Positions 51,097 through 60,700 of a DNA stretch of 64,000 bases are shown here, in pieces. Under the pieces are notes generated by a model. That model saw only the letters and a program-made list of their open reading frames with translations. It did not search any database and was not told where the DNA came from. The DNA comes from Ardenticatenaceae bacterium (GTDB lineage Bacteria > Chloroflexota > Anaerolineae > Promineifilales > Promineifilaceae). Within the stretch, counting starts at the first letter, position 1. Every line of letters starts with the position of its first letter. The stretch covers positions 124,001 to 188,000 of the forward strand of contig JACKCB010000004.1 in NCBI GenBank assembly GCA_020634235.1, in the 5' to 3' direction. Made by a program: the position numbers and the translations under genes.

Positions 51097-52983
51097 ATGT
51101 ACGTTCATCGCGTCATCCTCATTGTGCTCGACAGCGTCGGCATCGGCGAACTACCCGATGCCGCGCGCTACGGCGACGTGGGCAGCCACACCCTGGGCAA
51201 CACCGGCCGGGTAGTCGGCGGCCTGCACCTGCCCCACCTGGAACGGCTGGGGCTGGCCAACATCGCCATCCTGCCCGGCGTGGTCCCCCAAACCACCCCC
51301 GCCGCCAGCTACGGCAAAATGGCCGAAGTTTCGGCCGGCAAAGACACCACCACCGGCCATTGGGAGTTGATGGGCATCCAGCTCAAGAAAGCCTTCCCCC
51401 TCTACCCCAATGGCTTCCCGCCGGCCATCATGACCCCCTTTGAGCAGGCCATTGGCCGGGGCACGCTGGGCAACCGCCCCGCCTCGGGCACCGTCATCCT
51501 GGACGAGCTGGGCGAGGAGCACCTGCGCACCGGCTGGCCCATCATCTACACCTCCGGCGACAGTGTCTTCCAGATTGCCGCCCACGAGGAAGTGATCCCG
51601 GTGCCGGCGCTGTATGAGATGTGCCGCATTGCCCGCGACCTGCTGCGCGGCGAGCACGAGGTGAGCCGGGTGATTGCCCGGCCGTTTGTGGGCACGCCGG
51701 GCCACTTCGTGCGCACCGCCAACCGCCACGACTTTTCGGTGATGCCGCCCGAACCAACGCTGCTGGACACGCTGCAAGCGGCCGGCCTGATGGTGTATGC
51801 GGTGGGTAAGATCAACGACATCTTCACCGGCCGGGGCATCACCGAAAGCGTTCACACCCAGGACAACAACGACGGTGTGGACAAAACGCTGGCGGCGATG
51901 CGCACCCGGCCGGGGCGCGGCCTCATCTTCACCAACCTGGTCGACTTCGACGCCCAATATGGCCACCGCAACAACCCGGCCGGGTATGCCCAGGCGCTAG
52001 AAGCATTCGACCGGCGGCTGCCCGAGCTGCTAGACGCCTTGCAGCCCAACGACGTACTGGTCCTCACCGCCGACCATGGCAACGACCCCACCACCCCCAG
52101 CACCGACCACTCACGCGAATATGTGCCCCTGCTGATGGTTGGCCGGCCCATCCGCCAGGGGGTGAACCTGGGGGTGCGCCCCACCTTTGCCGACCTGGCC
52201 GCCACCATTGCCGACATGCTGGGCGTGGCCCGCCCGCCGCGCGGCAGCAGCTTCAAGCCGCTGCTGGGGCTGGACCGGGCCGGCGCGGCGCTGATCCTCG
52301 ATTTGTTGGCCGAGGACCCCGGCCGGGTGGTCAGCCTCATCGACCACACCCTGCTCCGGCCGGAAGCCACCGAAGCCGACATCGCCCAACTGTGCCGCGA
52401 AGCGCGCCAGTACCACTTTGCCTCAGTCTGCATCAACCCCACCCACGTCCGCTTTGCCGCGCAGCAGTTGCAAAACAGCGGCGTCAACGTCTGCGCCGTC
52501 GTCGGCTTCCCGCTGGGGGCCACCACCACCCAGGAAAAACTGACCGAAACGGAGCATGCCATCGCCGCCGGGGCCACAGAGATTGACATGGTGATCAACA
52601 TTGGGGCGCTAAAGGGGCGCGATTACGATTTTGTGGCCGAGCAAATTGCGGCTGTTGTGGCCGAAGCGCACGCCGGCGGGGCATTGTGCAAAGTCATCAT
52701 CGAGACGGCTCTGCTAACCGACGAGGAGAAAGTGCTGGCCTGCCAGTTTGCCGTCCCGGCCGGGGCGGATTTTGTCAAGACCTCCACCGGCTTCAGCCGC
52801 GGCGGGGCCACCGTGGAAGACGTGGCCCTCATGCGCCGCACCGTAGGGCCGGCCATCGGCGTGAAAGCCTCCGGCGGGGTGCGCACCCTGGCCGACGTGC
52901 GCCACATGATCGCCGCCGGGGCCACGCGCATCGGCACCAGCAGCGGCGTGGCCATCGCCCACGAAGCGGGCATCCAACCTTAG
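51097..52983 (+). CDS. deoB-deoC: Bifunctional phosphopentomutase-deoxyribose-phosphate aldolase (DeoB-DeoC fusion)
   Basis: One 628-residue frame carries two consecutive enzymes of deoxynucleoside breakdown. Residues ~1-390 are phosphopentomutase (DeoB): metal site RVILIVLDSVGIGELPDAAR, the phosphorylated Thr in GKDTTTGHWELMG, and VLTADHGNDPTTPSTDHSRE. It converts deoxyribose-1-phosphate to the 5-phosphate. Residues ~405-628 are DeoC aldolase: LIDHTLLRPEATEADI, VVGFPLGATTTQ, EIDMVINIGALK, Schiff-base K561 in GADFVKTSTGFSRGGAT, and the second Lys in GVKASGGVRT. It cleaves the 5-phosphate to glyceraldehyde-3-phosphate and acetaldehyde. No stop or frameshift lies in the linker. The two are separate genes in well-known bacteria. 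It is convergent with purF. Confidence 0.94.
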   Translation: MYVHRVILIVLDSVGIGELPDAARYGDVGSHTLGNTGRVVGGLHLPHLERLGLANIAILPGVVPQTTPAASYGKMAEVSAGKDTTTGHWELMGIQLKKAFPLYPNGFPPAIMTPFEQAIGRGTLGNRPASGTVILDELGEEHLRTGWPIIYTSGDSVFQIAAHEEVIPVPALYEMCRIARDLLRGEHEVSRVIARPFVGTPGHFVRTANRHDFSVMPPEPTLLDTLQAAGLMVYAVGKINDIFTGRGITESVHTQDNNDGVDKTLAAMRTRPGRGLIFTNLVDFDAQYGHRNNPAGYAQALEAFDRRLPELLDALQPNDVLVLTADHGNDPTTPSTDHSREYVPLLMVGRPIRQGVNLGVRPTFADLAATIADMLGVARPPRGSSFKPLLGLDRAGAALILDLLAEDPGRVVSLIDHTLLRPEATEADIAQLCREARQYHFASVCINPTHVRFAAQQLQNSGVNVCAVVGFPLGATTTQEKLTETEHAIAAGATEIDMVINIGALKGRDYDFVAEQIAAVVAEAHAGGALCKVIIETALLTDEEKVLACQFAVPAGADFVKTSTGFSRGGATVEDVALMRRTVGPAIGVKASGGVRTLADVRHMIAAGATRIGTSSGVAIAHEAGIQP

Positions 52984-53084
52984 GGTCCGCCCAAAATCAA
53001 CTTGGGACTTTCCGTTGGTAGTAACCGCTTTAGCGGTCTGCACGGCTAAAGCCTTTACTACAAACTTAATTGCGAGCCGAGCCT
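52983..53084. repeat. Intergenic inverted-repeat element, family A copy 2
   Basis: Core TAGTAACCGCTTTAGCGGTC and CACGGCTAAAGCC, ending ACTACAAACTTAATT, is homologous to the element at 1033-1139, including AAAATCAACTT before the core. The outer arms are not well conserved here. Confidence 0.7.
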
Positions 53085-53106
53085 AAGGGTTTGCGCAAAC
53101 CCTTAG
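53083..53106. repeat. 24-bp perfect palindrome downstream of purF
   Basis: CTAAGGGTTTGC and its exact complement form a palindrome without a loop, 3 bases after the purF stop. It could end transcripts from both sides or bind a dimeric protein. No T-run follows. Confidence 0.7.
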
Positions 53107-53109
53107 AGT

Positions 53110-54606
53110 CTATCCCCACATATCTTCAAAAATCAGCTTCTCCCGGTCTTCCGCAAAGAGCCACTCAGGAATATTGATGGGGTAGCTGCCGGAGAAGCAC
53201 GCATTACAGTGGCCAGAGTCGTGGCCGATGGCCGTCTTCACCGCCAGGTCCAGCCCCGCAATGCTGAGATAGCCCAGGCTGTCGGCCCCAATGCGCGCGC
53301 GGATAGCCTCCACACCCAAATTATGGGCAATCAGCTCATTGTAGGTGGCCATGTCCACACCCATGAAGCAGGGATGGCGCACCGGGGGAGCGGCCACGCG
53401 CACGTGCACTTCGGCCGCACCACCATCGCGCAGCAGTTGCACCAGCGGCCCGGCCGTGTTGCCGCGCACAATCGAGTCGTCGATCATGATCACCCGCTTG
53501 CCTGCCAGGTTGGCCGTCAGCGGATTGTATTTGAGCGAGACACCCACCTTGCGCAGTTGGTCGTCGGGCTGGATGAAGGTGCGGCCAATGTAGCGGTTCT
53601 TGGTCAGCCCTTCGCTGTAGGGGATGCCAGATTCCAGGCTGTAGCCGATGGCGTGGGGGGTGGCGGAGTCGGGCACGCCGATGACCAGGTCGGCCTCGAC
53701 CCCGGCTTCGCGGGCCAACTGCCGGCCTAGCTGCTGCCGCACCTTGTGGATAAGTTGGCCTTCCAGGGCGGAATCCGGCCGGGCGAAATACACATATTCA
53801 AAAACGCACAACGCCTGTTTCTCGGAGGGCCGCCCTTCTAGCGAGGTGAGGCCGTGGGCATCCAGGCGCAGGATCTCTCCCGGCCGGATTTCGCGCACAA
53901 AGGCCGCGCCAATTGTCTGTAGGGCGCACGACTCAGAGGCGACCACGTACCCACCCCCCTCCAGTTCACCCAGGCAGAGGGGGCGCAGGCCCAGCGGGTC
54001 ACGCACGGCGTACACCGCCTCGCGGGTGAGGATGGTTAGAGAGTAGGCGCCTTCGGCAATTTCCATGAAGGCCCGCAGGCGGGCCACCCAGCGGTCGGCC
54101 TGGTTGCTGCCGTTGATGGGCGGCCCCGGCCGGGTGTCGGCCCACACATCCGATGGCGCAGCCAGAATCTGGGTGATCACCTCGCTGTCACTGGTGGAGG
54201 ACAACCCCACACCGCGCTTCAGCAGTTGGTGGCGCAAATGAAGGGCGTTGGTCAGGTTGCCGTTGTGGGCAATGCCCAACGGCCCAGACATCGTCTCGAT
54301 GAGGTAGGGCTGGGCGTTACGCAGGTGGGAGGATCCGGTGGTAGAGTAGCGGTTTTGGGCGATGGCGATGTGGCCCTTGAGGGGGGTCAGGTTGTTTTCG
54401 TTGAAAACCTGGGCCACCAATCCCATGCCTTTGTGCAGGTAGGCCATCTGCCCATCGCTGGTGGCAATGCCAGCGCTCTCTTGCCCGCGATGCTGCAGGG
54501 CATACAGGCCAAAAAAGGCCAGGCGCGCCACTTCCCGGCCGGGGGCAAACACGCCAATTACGCCACATTCTTCTTTTGGCCCGGTGTAATTCCACGATTC
54601 AATCAT
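53110..54606 (-). CDS. purF: Amidophosphoribosyltransferase
   Basis: First step of purine synthesis: converts PRPP and glutamine to phosphoribosylamine. The 498-residue protein has a 13-residue propeptide before the catalytic C14 (EECGVIGVFAPG), the glutaminase motif LQHRGQESAGIA, and the PRPP-binding loop VIMIDDSIVRGNTAGPLVQL. The cysteines in LCVFEYVYFARPDS, RHPCFMGVD and HCNACFSGSYP match the 4Fe-4S ligands of the Bacillus-type enzyme, so this is the iron-sulfur, propeptide-processed class. It is the last gene of the minus-strand purine cluster, 27 bases after purE. Confidence 0.97.
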   Translation of the reverse strand: MIESWNYTGPKEECGVIGVFAPGREVARLAFFGLYALQHRGQESAGIATSDGQMAYLHKGMGLVAQVFNENNLTPLKGHIAIAQNRYSTTGSSHLRNAQPYLIETMSGPLGIAHNGNLTNALHLRHQLLKRGVGLSSTSDSEVITQILAAPSDVWADTRPGPPINGSNQADRWVARLRAFMEIAEGAYSLTILTREAVYAVRDPLGLRPLCLGELEGGGYVVASESCALQTIGAAFVREIRPGEILRLDAHGLTSLEGRPSEKQALCVFEYVYFARPDSALEGQLIHKVRQQLGRQLAREAGVEADLVIGVPDSATPHAIGYSLESGIPYSEGLTKNRYIGRTFIQPDDQLRKVGVSLKYNPLTANLAGKRVIMIDDSIVRGNTAGPLVQLLRDGGAAEVHVRVAAPPVRHPCFMGVDMATYNELIAHNLGVEAIRARIGADSLGYLSIAGLDLAVKTAIGHDSGHCNACFSGSYPINIPEWLFAEDREKLIFEDMWG

Positions 54607-54633
54607 CTCTTTCTCCTACCATCCACAAGCGTC

Positions 54634-55116
54634 TCAAGCCCGCTCCAGGCCGGCATCATCGGCCAGCAGGCGCGCCACCATGCTCGCCTGGAAATCCGCC
54701 ACGCGCTGGCGCAGCGCCGGATCCGCCACGCCCAGAATTTTGGCCGCCAGCAAAGCCGCCCCGGCCGGGTCCAACACCACCGCCGGGGCCACCCCACTGG
54801 GCATCCGCAGCGACGAATAGATATCTGCCCCACCAAAAGCCGTGGACGGCGGCGGGCAGGCGATCACCGGGGCCGTCACCTGGGCATCGGTGAAGCCGCT
54901 CAGCGCATTCGACCGGCCGGCAATGGTCACAAACACCTTCGGCCGCGGGTCTTCCTCATACGCCGCCAGCAGCGCCAACACATGCGCCGGCGTTTTGTGC
55001 GCCGAGCCAATGTGCAGCGCCGACGCCACGCCCAGCACACCCAGCGCCTCGGCAATCGCCCGCGCATGCGGCAAATCCGCCTTCGATCCCATTAGAATAG
55101 GCACAATCGGTTTCAT
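54634..55116 (-). CDS. purE: Phosphoribosylaminoimidazole carboxylase, class II PurE
   Basis: A 160-residue enzyme. It shows VPILMGSKADLPHARAIAEA, SAHKTPAHVLALLAAYE, VFVTIAGRSNALSG and VIACPPP, then SSLRMPSGVAPAVVLDPAGA. The AGRSN, CPP and SSLRMPSG pattern is that of class II PurE, the form fused in animal PAICS, which uses CO2 directly on AIR. Class I PurE instead needs PurK to make N5-CAIR. Agreeing with this, no purK is in the cluster. The ATG at 55116 has AAGGAGGAG just upstream. Confidence 0.93.
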   Translation of the reverse strand: MKPIVPILMGSKADLPHARAIAEALGVLGVASALHIGSAHKTPAHVLALLAAYEEDPRPKVFVTIAGRSNALSGFTDAQVTAPVIACPPPSTAFGGADIYSSLRMPSGVAPAVVLDPAGAALLAAKILGVADPALRQRVADFQASMVARLLADDAGLERA

Positions 55117-55142
55117 AATCTCCTCCTTCACACCTTCCAACG

Positions 55143-55874
55143 CTAAAATCTGGTTGCCAGGTAATAGGGCAGCATCTTACGCCAGGTGGGCCAATCATGC
55201 GGCATATCGTATCCCCACAAATCCAGGTCGTGGGGAATGCCCCTGGCCGCCAGAATAGCCGCTAAACGGCGCGAGGCATTAGGATTTTCGTAATCCCCCT
55301 GGCCGGCAAGAATGTAGATGGCCTGCTTCTGGCGCAGCAGCGACAAGTACTCCCCTTCCAGGTTAGGCAGGTAGTCCACCGGATTATTGAAGTAGACATT
55401 CTCGTCGTAATAATCGCCGTGGTAATAGCCGCGAATGTCATACGAGCCGCTCATGGCCACCATGCCGTCGAACAGGTCCGGCCGGCGGAAGAGCTGGTTG
55501 GCGGCATGAAACGCGCCCAGGCTGGCCCCGGCCGTGATAATGCCCGGCTGCCCCTGGCAGCTATGCCAGATGTAGGGCACCACCTCGCTTACAATGTACT
55601 CATTGTACTGCGCCTGCCGCAGCGCCTTGTCCCGCGTGGGCATCTCCTGGTTCAGCCAGCTCTCCTGATTGATGCTGTTGATAGAGAACACCTTCACCTT
55701 GCCCGACTCAATCTGGCCGGCAATGGCCGCGATCAGTTGAAAGCGTTCATACTCCAGGTAATCCGCCGCAGCTGTGGGAAACAGCAGCAGCGGAAAGCCG
55801 TAGTGACCATAGGTCACAATTTCCATATGTTTGTTCAAACGGGGGCTGTACCAGCCATCGAGCACACGCTGCAT
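55143..55874 (-). CDS. Esterase D-like alpha/beta-hydrolase
   Basis: A 243-residue cytoplasmic protein. Its catalytic Ser lies in IITAGASLGAFHAANQLF, the acid is probably in LAGQGDYENPNASRRL and the His in YDMPHDWPTWRKML. The N-terminus LNKHMEIVTYGHYGFPLLLF is typical of the putative-esterase family related to esterase D and Fes-like enzymes. The substrate is unknown. It sits inside the purine operon (29 bases after purC, 26 before purE), a position that may reflect co-expression more than pathway role. Confidence 0.85.
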   Translation of the reverse strand: MQRVLDGWYSPRLNKHMEIVTYGHYGFPLLLFPTAAADYLEYERFQLIAAIAGQIESGKVKVFSINSINQESWLNQEMPTRDKALRQAQYNEYIVSEVVPYIWHSCQGQPGIITAGASLGAFHAANQLFRRPDLFDGMVAMSGSYDIRGYYHGDYYDENVYFNNPVDYLPNLEGEYLSLLRQKQAIYILAGQGDYENPNASRRLAAILAARGIPHDLDLWGYDMPHDWPTWRKMLPYYLATRF

Positions 55875-55903
55875 GAATCAGATCTCCTTGGGCCAGCCGC
55901 CGT

Positions 55904-56860
55904 TCAGCGGCTCAGTTGGCTGGCCACATTGCGGACAATCCGCGCATTGGCCGGCATTTCGCCGGGGACAAACACCCGGCCGGTCAGCTTTTCATAGGCG
56001 GCGATGTAGCGAGCCGCCACCTGGGCCACGAAGTCAGCCGGCATCTGCGGCGCTTCGCCGTCGCCCCGATACCCCTGGGCGGCAAACCATTTGCGCAGGA
56101 ACTCCTTGTCGAAGTTGGCCGGCTCGCCCGACGCATCAAAGGTATCGGCAATCCAGTAGCGGCTGGAGTCGGGCGTGTGTACCTCGTCGATGAGCGTCAG
56201 GCGGCCGTTTACCAGCCCAAACTCATACTTGGTATCCACCAGGATTAGCCCGGCGGCCTGGGCCACCGCCTGGCCGCGGGCAAACACCGCCAGGGCCACC
56301 GCCTCAATCTCTTCCCACAGCGCCGTGGGCACAATCTGCCGGGCCAGAATCTCGGCCCGGGTCAGCCGCTCATCGTGCCCCCCCTTCTCCGCCTTGGTGG
56401 TGGGCGTGATGATGGGGCTGGGCAGCGCGTCATTCTTCTGCAAGCCGTCCGGCAGGGGAATGCCATACGGCTCCCGGTCGCCCTGGTCATAGAGATACCA
56501 GAGCGAGGTCTTGGTGACGCCGGTGATGTAGCCGCGCACAATCACCTCCACCGGCAGCGGCGCGGCCTCGTGAGCCAGGGTCACGTTAGGATCGGGCACG
56601 GCGATGACGTGGTTGGCGACAATGTCGCTGAGCTGCTCGAACCACCAGGCGCTGAGCTGGTTCAGCACCTGCCCTTTGTAGGGGATAGCCCCCAGCACCC
56701 GGTCAAAGGCGGACACCCGGTCGGTGGTGATGAGCAGGCGCTGCCCATCGCGCCGGTAGATGTCGCGCACTTTTCCACTATCTTTTTCGCCCCAGCCCGG
56801 CACATCCACGCTGCGCAAGGCCTGAGGCACGGCGGCAAGTAGTTCTTCATGGCTTAGCAT
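55904..56860 (-). CDS. purC: Phosphoribosylaminoimidazole-succinocarboxamide synthase
   Basis: Joins CAIR with aspartate using ATP to give SAICAR in purine synthesis. The 318-residue length fits the long, yeast-Ade1-like form. It has GKVRDIYRRDGQRLLITTDR, SAFDRVLGAIPYKGQVLNQL, VEVIVRGYITGVTKTSLWYL, LILVDTKYEFGLVNGRLTLI and DEVHTPDSSRYW. It is followed closely by the esterase and purE genes. Confidence 0.97.
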   Translation of the reverse strand: MLSHEELLAAVPQALRSVDVPGWGEKDSGKVRDIYRRDGQRLLITTDRVSAFDRVLGAIPYKGQVLNQLSAWWFEQLSDIVANHVIAVPDPNVTLAHEAAPLPVEVIVRGYITGVTKTSLWYLYDQGDREPYGIPLPDGLQKNDALPSPIITPTTKAEKGGHDERLTRAEILARQIVPTALWEEIEAVALAVFARGQAVAQAAGLILVDTKYEFGLVNGRLTLIDEVHTPDSSRYWIADTFDASGEPANFDKEFLRKWFAAQGYRGDGEAPQMPADFVAQVAARYIAAYEKLTGRVFVPGEMPANARIVRNVASQLSR

Positions 56861-56912
56861 CGTTTCTTCCTCTACTAGTGTCTCAGTTTATCATCGGAGT
56901 CTGGCGAATTTC

Positions 56913-56975
56913 AGACCTGTCAGGTTTTTACCAGGAGTAGTAAGTGAACATAGCCACCAAAAACCTGACAGGTCT
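56913..56975. repeat. Intergenic inverted repeat, family B copy 4
   Basis: Perfect 17-bp arms AGACCTGTCAGGTTTTT (56913-56929) and complement (56959-56975) enclose a 29-base spacer beginning ACCAGGAG, like copy 1 at 28441. It lies between the HAD gene and purC in the purine cluster. Confidence 0.85.
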
Positions 56976-57005
56976 TCTCTGGAAAACTAAAAAACACCCA
57001 TCTCC

Positions 57006-57037
57006 AGCTTATCAGTGTCTCAGCTTATCAGTGTCTC
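57006..57037. repeat. 16-bp tandem repeat at the HAD gene 3' end
   Basis: Two units of AGCTTATCAGTGTCTC in tandem overlap the last codons and stop of the HAD gene. A degenerate third unit (GTGTCTCAGTTTATCA) lies at about 56878, on the other side of the family B repeat. Confidence 0.75.
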
Positions 57038-57715
57038 AGCTTCCTGGCTGACCGGCTCGTTTGTGGCGATTTCGGCCAGCAGCGCCGGCAGCGGCAGCGC
57101 CGCCAGCGAAGCGAGCTGCCAGGTAGCCGGGCTTAGGTCCTGGTGCTGGGTTACCGGGTTGGGCACGGCCACCACCCGCAGCCCGGCCGCCCGCGCCGCC
57201 AGCACCCCGTTGCGCGAATCTTCCAGGGCCAGCGCCTGCTGCGCCGCTACCCCCAGCTTGCCCAGGGCCAACTGGTAGACGTCGGGGTTGGGCTTGGCCC
57301 GGCCGGAGACATCATCGCGGCAGACAATCACGTCAAAGCGGTCATACAGCCCCAGGCGCTGCAAATGGCCATCTACCCATTCGTGGGGCGAGCTGGAGGC
57401 AATGGCCAGGGCCAGCCCTTGCTGCCGCGCCTGTGCCAGCCAATCCAGCACGCCGGGCATGATGGGCAGCCCGGCCACCGTAGCCGCGTCTTGCTGGTGG
57501 AACTGCGCCCGCACCCCGGCCGGGTCTATGGGCCGGGGCGCGCGTTCAGCCAGGTAGTGTACCGGGTCGAACACGCCCACCGTGCCCACCTCGCCCAGCC
57601 ATAAATCGAGCGGGAAGGGCACGCCATGGGCGGCATACACCGCCTGCCAGCTCAGGTAATCGGCCGATTCCGTGTCGATGATGAGGCCGTCGAAGTCGAA
57701 GATGAGCGCTTTCAT
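57020..57715 (-). CDS. HAD-superfamily hydrolase (beta-phosphoglucomutase/phosphatase-like)
   Basis: A 231-residue protein. It has motif I in ALIFDFDGLIIDTES, motif II in LAIASSSPHEW, the Lys in RAKPNPDVYQLAL and motif IV in ALEDSRNGVLAARAAG. The helical cap after motif I (LDLWLGEVGTVGVF) places it among subfamily I phosphatases and sugar phosphomutases. The substrate is unknown. The ATG at 57715 lies 20 bases after the purL stop, so it is read with the purine genes; a role in nucleotide or sugar-phosphate clean-up is possible. Confidence 0.88.
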   Translation of the reverse strand: MKALIFDFDGLIIDTESADYLSWQAVYAAHGVPFPLDLWLGEVGTVGVFDPVHYLAERAPRPIDPAGVRAQFHQQDAATVAGLPIMPGVLDWLAQARQQGLALAIASSSPHEWVDGHLQRLGLYDRFDVIVCRDDVSGRAKPNPDVYQLALGKLGVAAQQALALEDSRNGVLAARAAGLRVVAVPNPVTQHQDLSPATWQLASLAALPLPALLAEIATNEPVSQEAETLIS

Positions 57716-57735
57716 GCGGTTCCTGCTGTTGGCGG

Positions 57736-60700
57736 CTAGCAGTTGGCCAGGCCGTTGGCAAAGAGGGCCAGGCCAGAGAGGCCGCGCTCGCCGCGGTGGC
57801 GACGGGGGTGCTGCCAGGGAAAGATATGGTCTTCTGGGTGGGGCATCAGGCCGAGGACGTTCCCGGCCGGGTTGCACAACCCGGCAATATTCAGCACCGA
57901 GCCGTTGGGGTTGGCCGGATAGCCCTCGCCCAGGTAGGTCAGGGCCACCAGGCCGTCAGCTTGCAGTTGGGCGGCGACGGCAGCGTCGCGCACCGCCAGC
58001 CGCCCTTCGCCGTGGGCCACCGGGCAGTAGATCGGCTCAGTGAGGCCGCGGGTAAACAGGCTGGGGCTGTGCGCGTTGGGCTGCAAATAGACCCAGCGGC
58101 ATTCGAAGTGGGCTGCTTCGTTGTAGGTGAGGGTGACATCGCGGGGGGCGTCGGGTGCCGCCCGGCCGGGGAGCAGCCCGGCCTTCACCAGCGCCTGGAA
58201 GCCGTTGCAGATGCCCAGTACCGGCCGCCCCTGGGCGGCAAAAGCGGCCACCTGCGCCCACAGCCGGTGGCGCAAATCGGTGGCCCACAGCACGCCCGCG
58301 CCCAGGTCATCACCATAGGAGAAGCCGCCGGGGATAACCAGCATCTGGTAATCGTGCAGGGCACGTTCGCCGGCCAACAGTTGGTTGATGTGCACAATCT
58401 CTGGCGCGCCGCCGGCCAGTTCGCAAGCCAACGCCGCATCCCGGTCGCGGTTGGTGCCGTTGGCGTGCAGGATGAGGATGCGTGGGGCATGGGTGAGCGG
58501 TGTGGGAGGCGAGGCCTGGATCGTGCGGCGTGAATCGTGGGGAGGCAGTCCCGGCCGGGGCGCCAGATGGCCGCGCCAGGCAATCTCCAGTTCAGCGATG
58601 GGGGCGGTGAGCAAGGGCTGGCCGCTGCGGTTGACGTGCAAGGTTGGCTCGCCGCTCACCAGCCCAATGCAGGCGTAGGGCACACCGGTCAGCAGCGCCT
58701 CAAAGGCGGGGGCATCCTCCGGCCGGACCTCCACCACAAAGCGGCTGAGGGATTCGGCAAAGAGCAGCGCCTCATCGCTGAGGATATGCTCGGAGGGCAG
58801 GGTGGCCAGGTCTACCGTGGCTCCCAGCCGGCCGGCCAGGCTCATTTCAGCCAGAGCCACGGCCAGACCACCTTCGGAGCAGTCGTGGCAGGCCTGCACC
58901 AGCCCGGCGCGGATGGCCTGGTGCAAGGCGCGGAAGCGCAACGGGGCATCGGGCACCGGCCGGGGCAGTTTGCCGTGGCCGGGGACCAACTGCCGGTAAT
59001 GGCTGCCACCCAGCTCCGGCCGGGTGTCGCCCACGACAATCAGCCAGTTGCCCGGTCGTTTCAGATCCATGGTGGTGGTGTGGGTCACGTCGGGCACCAG
59101 GCCCAGGGCGGAGATGAGCAGCGTGCCGGGGATGGCGTGCTTTTCGCCATCGGCCCCGGTGTATTCATTGTTCAGGCTGTCTTTGCCGGAGATGAAGGGC
59201 GTGCCATAGGCCACGGCGGCATCGTAACAGCCCTGGGCACAGCGCACCAGCCCGCCCAGCCGGTCCGGCAGATTGGGGTTGCCCCAGCAGAAATTGTCCA
59301 GAATGGCCACCGTGTCCGGGTCGGCACCGACGGCGACCACGTTGCGCAGCGCCTCGTCGATGGCCGCCCAGGCCATGGCGTAGGGGTCCAGCTCGCCAAA
59401 GGCGGGGCAGATGCCGTTGCCCAGGGCCACCCCCTGGACTCCCGCGGGGCGGCGGGCGGCGGGGGTGGCCAACTGCACGTCCAGCGGGCACAAGACGGCG
59501 GCATCGCCGGGGCCGTGATTGGCCGCGCCCACCAGCGGCTTGACGGCAGCGCCACCCTGCACCTCGTGGTCATAGCGGCGCACCACGGCTTCTTTGCTGC
59601 GGATGTTGGGCAGGGCCAGCAGTTGGCGCAGCGCCTCGGCGGGGCTGGGGGTGTGTCTGGCGGCGGGGGTAGGGTCTGGGGTGGGTGGCGGCCACTGGGC
59701 TTGCAGATGGCGCACGGGCAGGCCATCGTGCAAGAAGGCCATGCTCAGGTCGCCCACCAACCGCGGGCCATAGAAGATGCGCATCCGGCCGGTTGGCTCG
59801 AATTCGCCCAGGCAGAAGGCTTCTACGTCCTGGCCGGCGCAGATGGCTTGCAGGCGGGGCCAATGCGGGGGGGGCACGGCCAGCACCATGCGCTCTTGCG
59901 CTTCGCTGAGCCAGATTTCCCAGGGGCGCAGGCCGGGGTATTTGAGGGGGACATCTTGCAGTTGGACGCGCGCGCCCACTTTTTCGCCCATTTCGCCCAC
60001 GGCGGAGGAGAAGCCGCCGGCCCCGCAGTCGGTGATGGCGGTGTAGAGCTGCTCGTCGCGGGCGCGCAGCACCACTTCTTGCACCTGTTTTTCGATGATG
60101 GGGTTGCCGATTTGTACGGCGGTGCCGGCGATTTCGCTGGTGTTCTGGTCCATCTCCATGCTGCTGAAGGTGGCTCCGCGCAGGCCGTCCCGGCCGGTGC
60201 GCCCGCCAATAGCGATGATGAGGTCCCCCGGCCGGGCGCCGGTGGGGTGTGCGCCGTGGGGCAGCAGCCCCAGGCAGCCGCAGTAGACCAGGGGGTTGGC
60301 GGTGTAGCCGGGGTGGTAGAGGATGGCTCCGTTGACGGTGGGGATGCCCATTTTGTTGCCGTAATCTTCGACGCCGTGGACCACGCCCTCGGCTACGCGG
60401 CGGGGATGGAGGACCCCGGCCGGGAGTTCCGCTTCGGGCAGGTCGGGCGGGCCAAAGCAGAGGATGTCGGTGTTGGCGATGGGGCGGGCGCTGACCCCCA
60501 GCACGTCACGCACTACGCCGCCCACGCCGGTGTTGGCCCCGCCGAACGGCTCCAGGGCGGAGGGGTGGTTGTGGGTTTCCACTTTGAAGGCCAGGTCGAA
60601 CTGCTCGTTGAAGGCGACGATGCCGGCATTATCGACGAAGGCGGAGCGCACCCAGGGTTTGTTGACGGCCTGGGTGGCGGCGCGGATGTAGGTGTTGAGC

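Noticed and set aside
52250..52330. Possibility that DeoB-DeoC is an artefact of a missed stop between two genes
   Set aside because: The frame is continuous with a sensible helical linker, and no ribosome-binding site with start codon precedes the DeoC part. Reads would still be needed to exclude a sequencing error.
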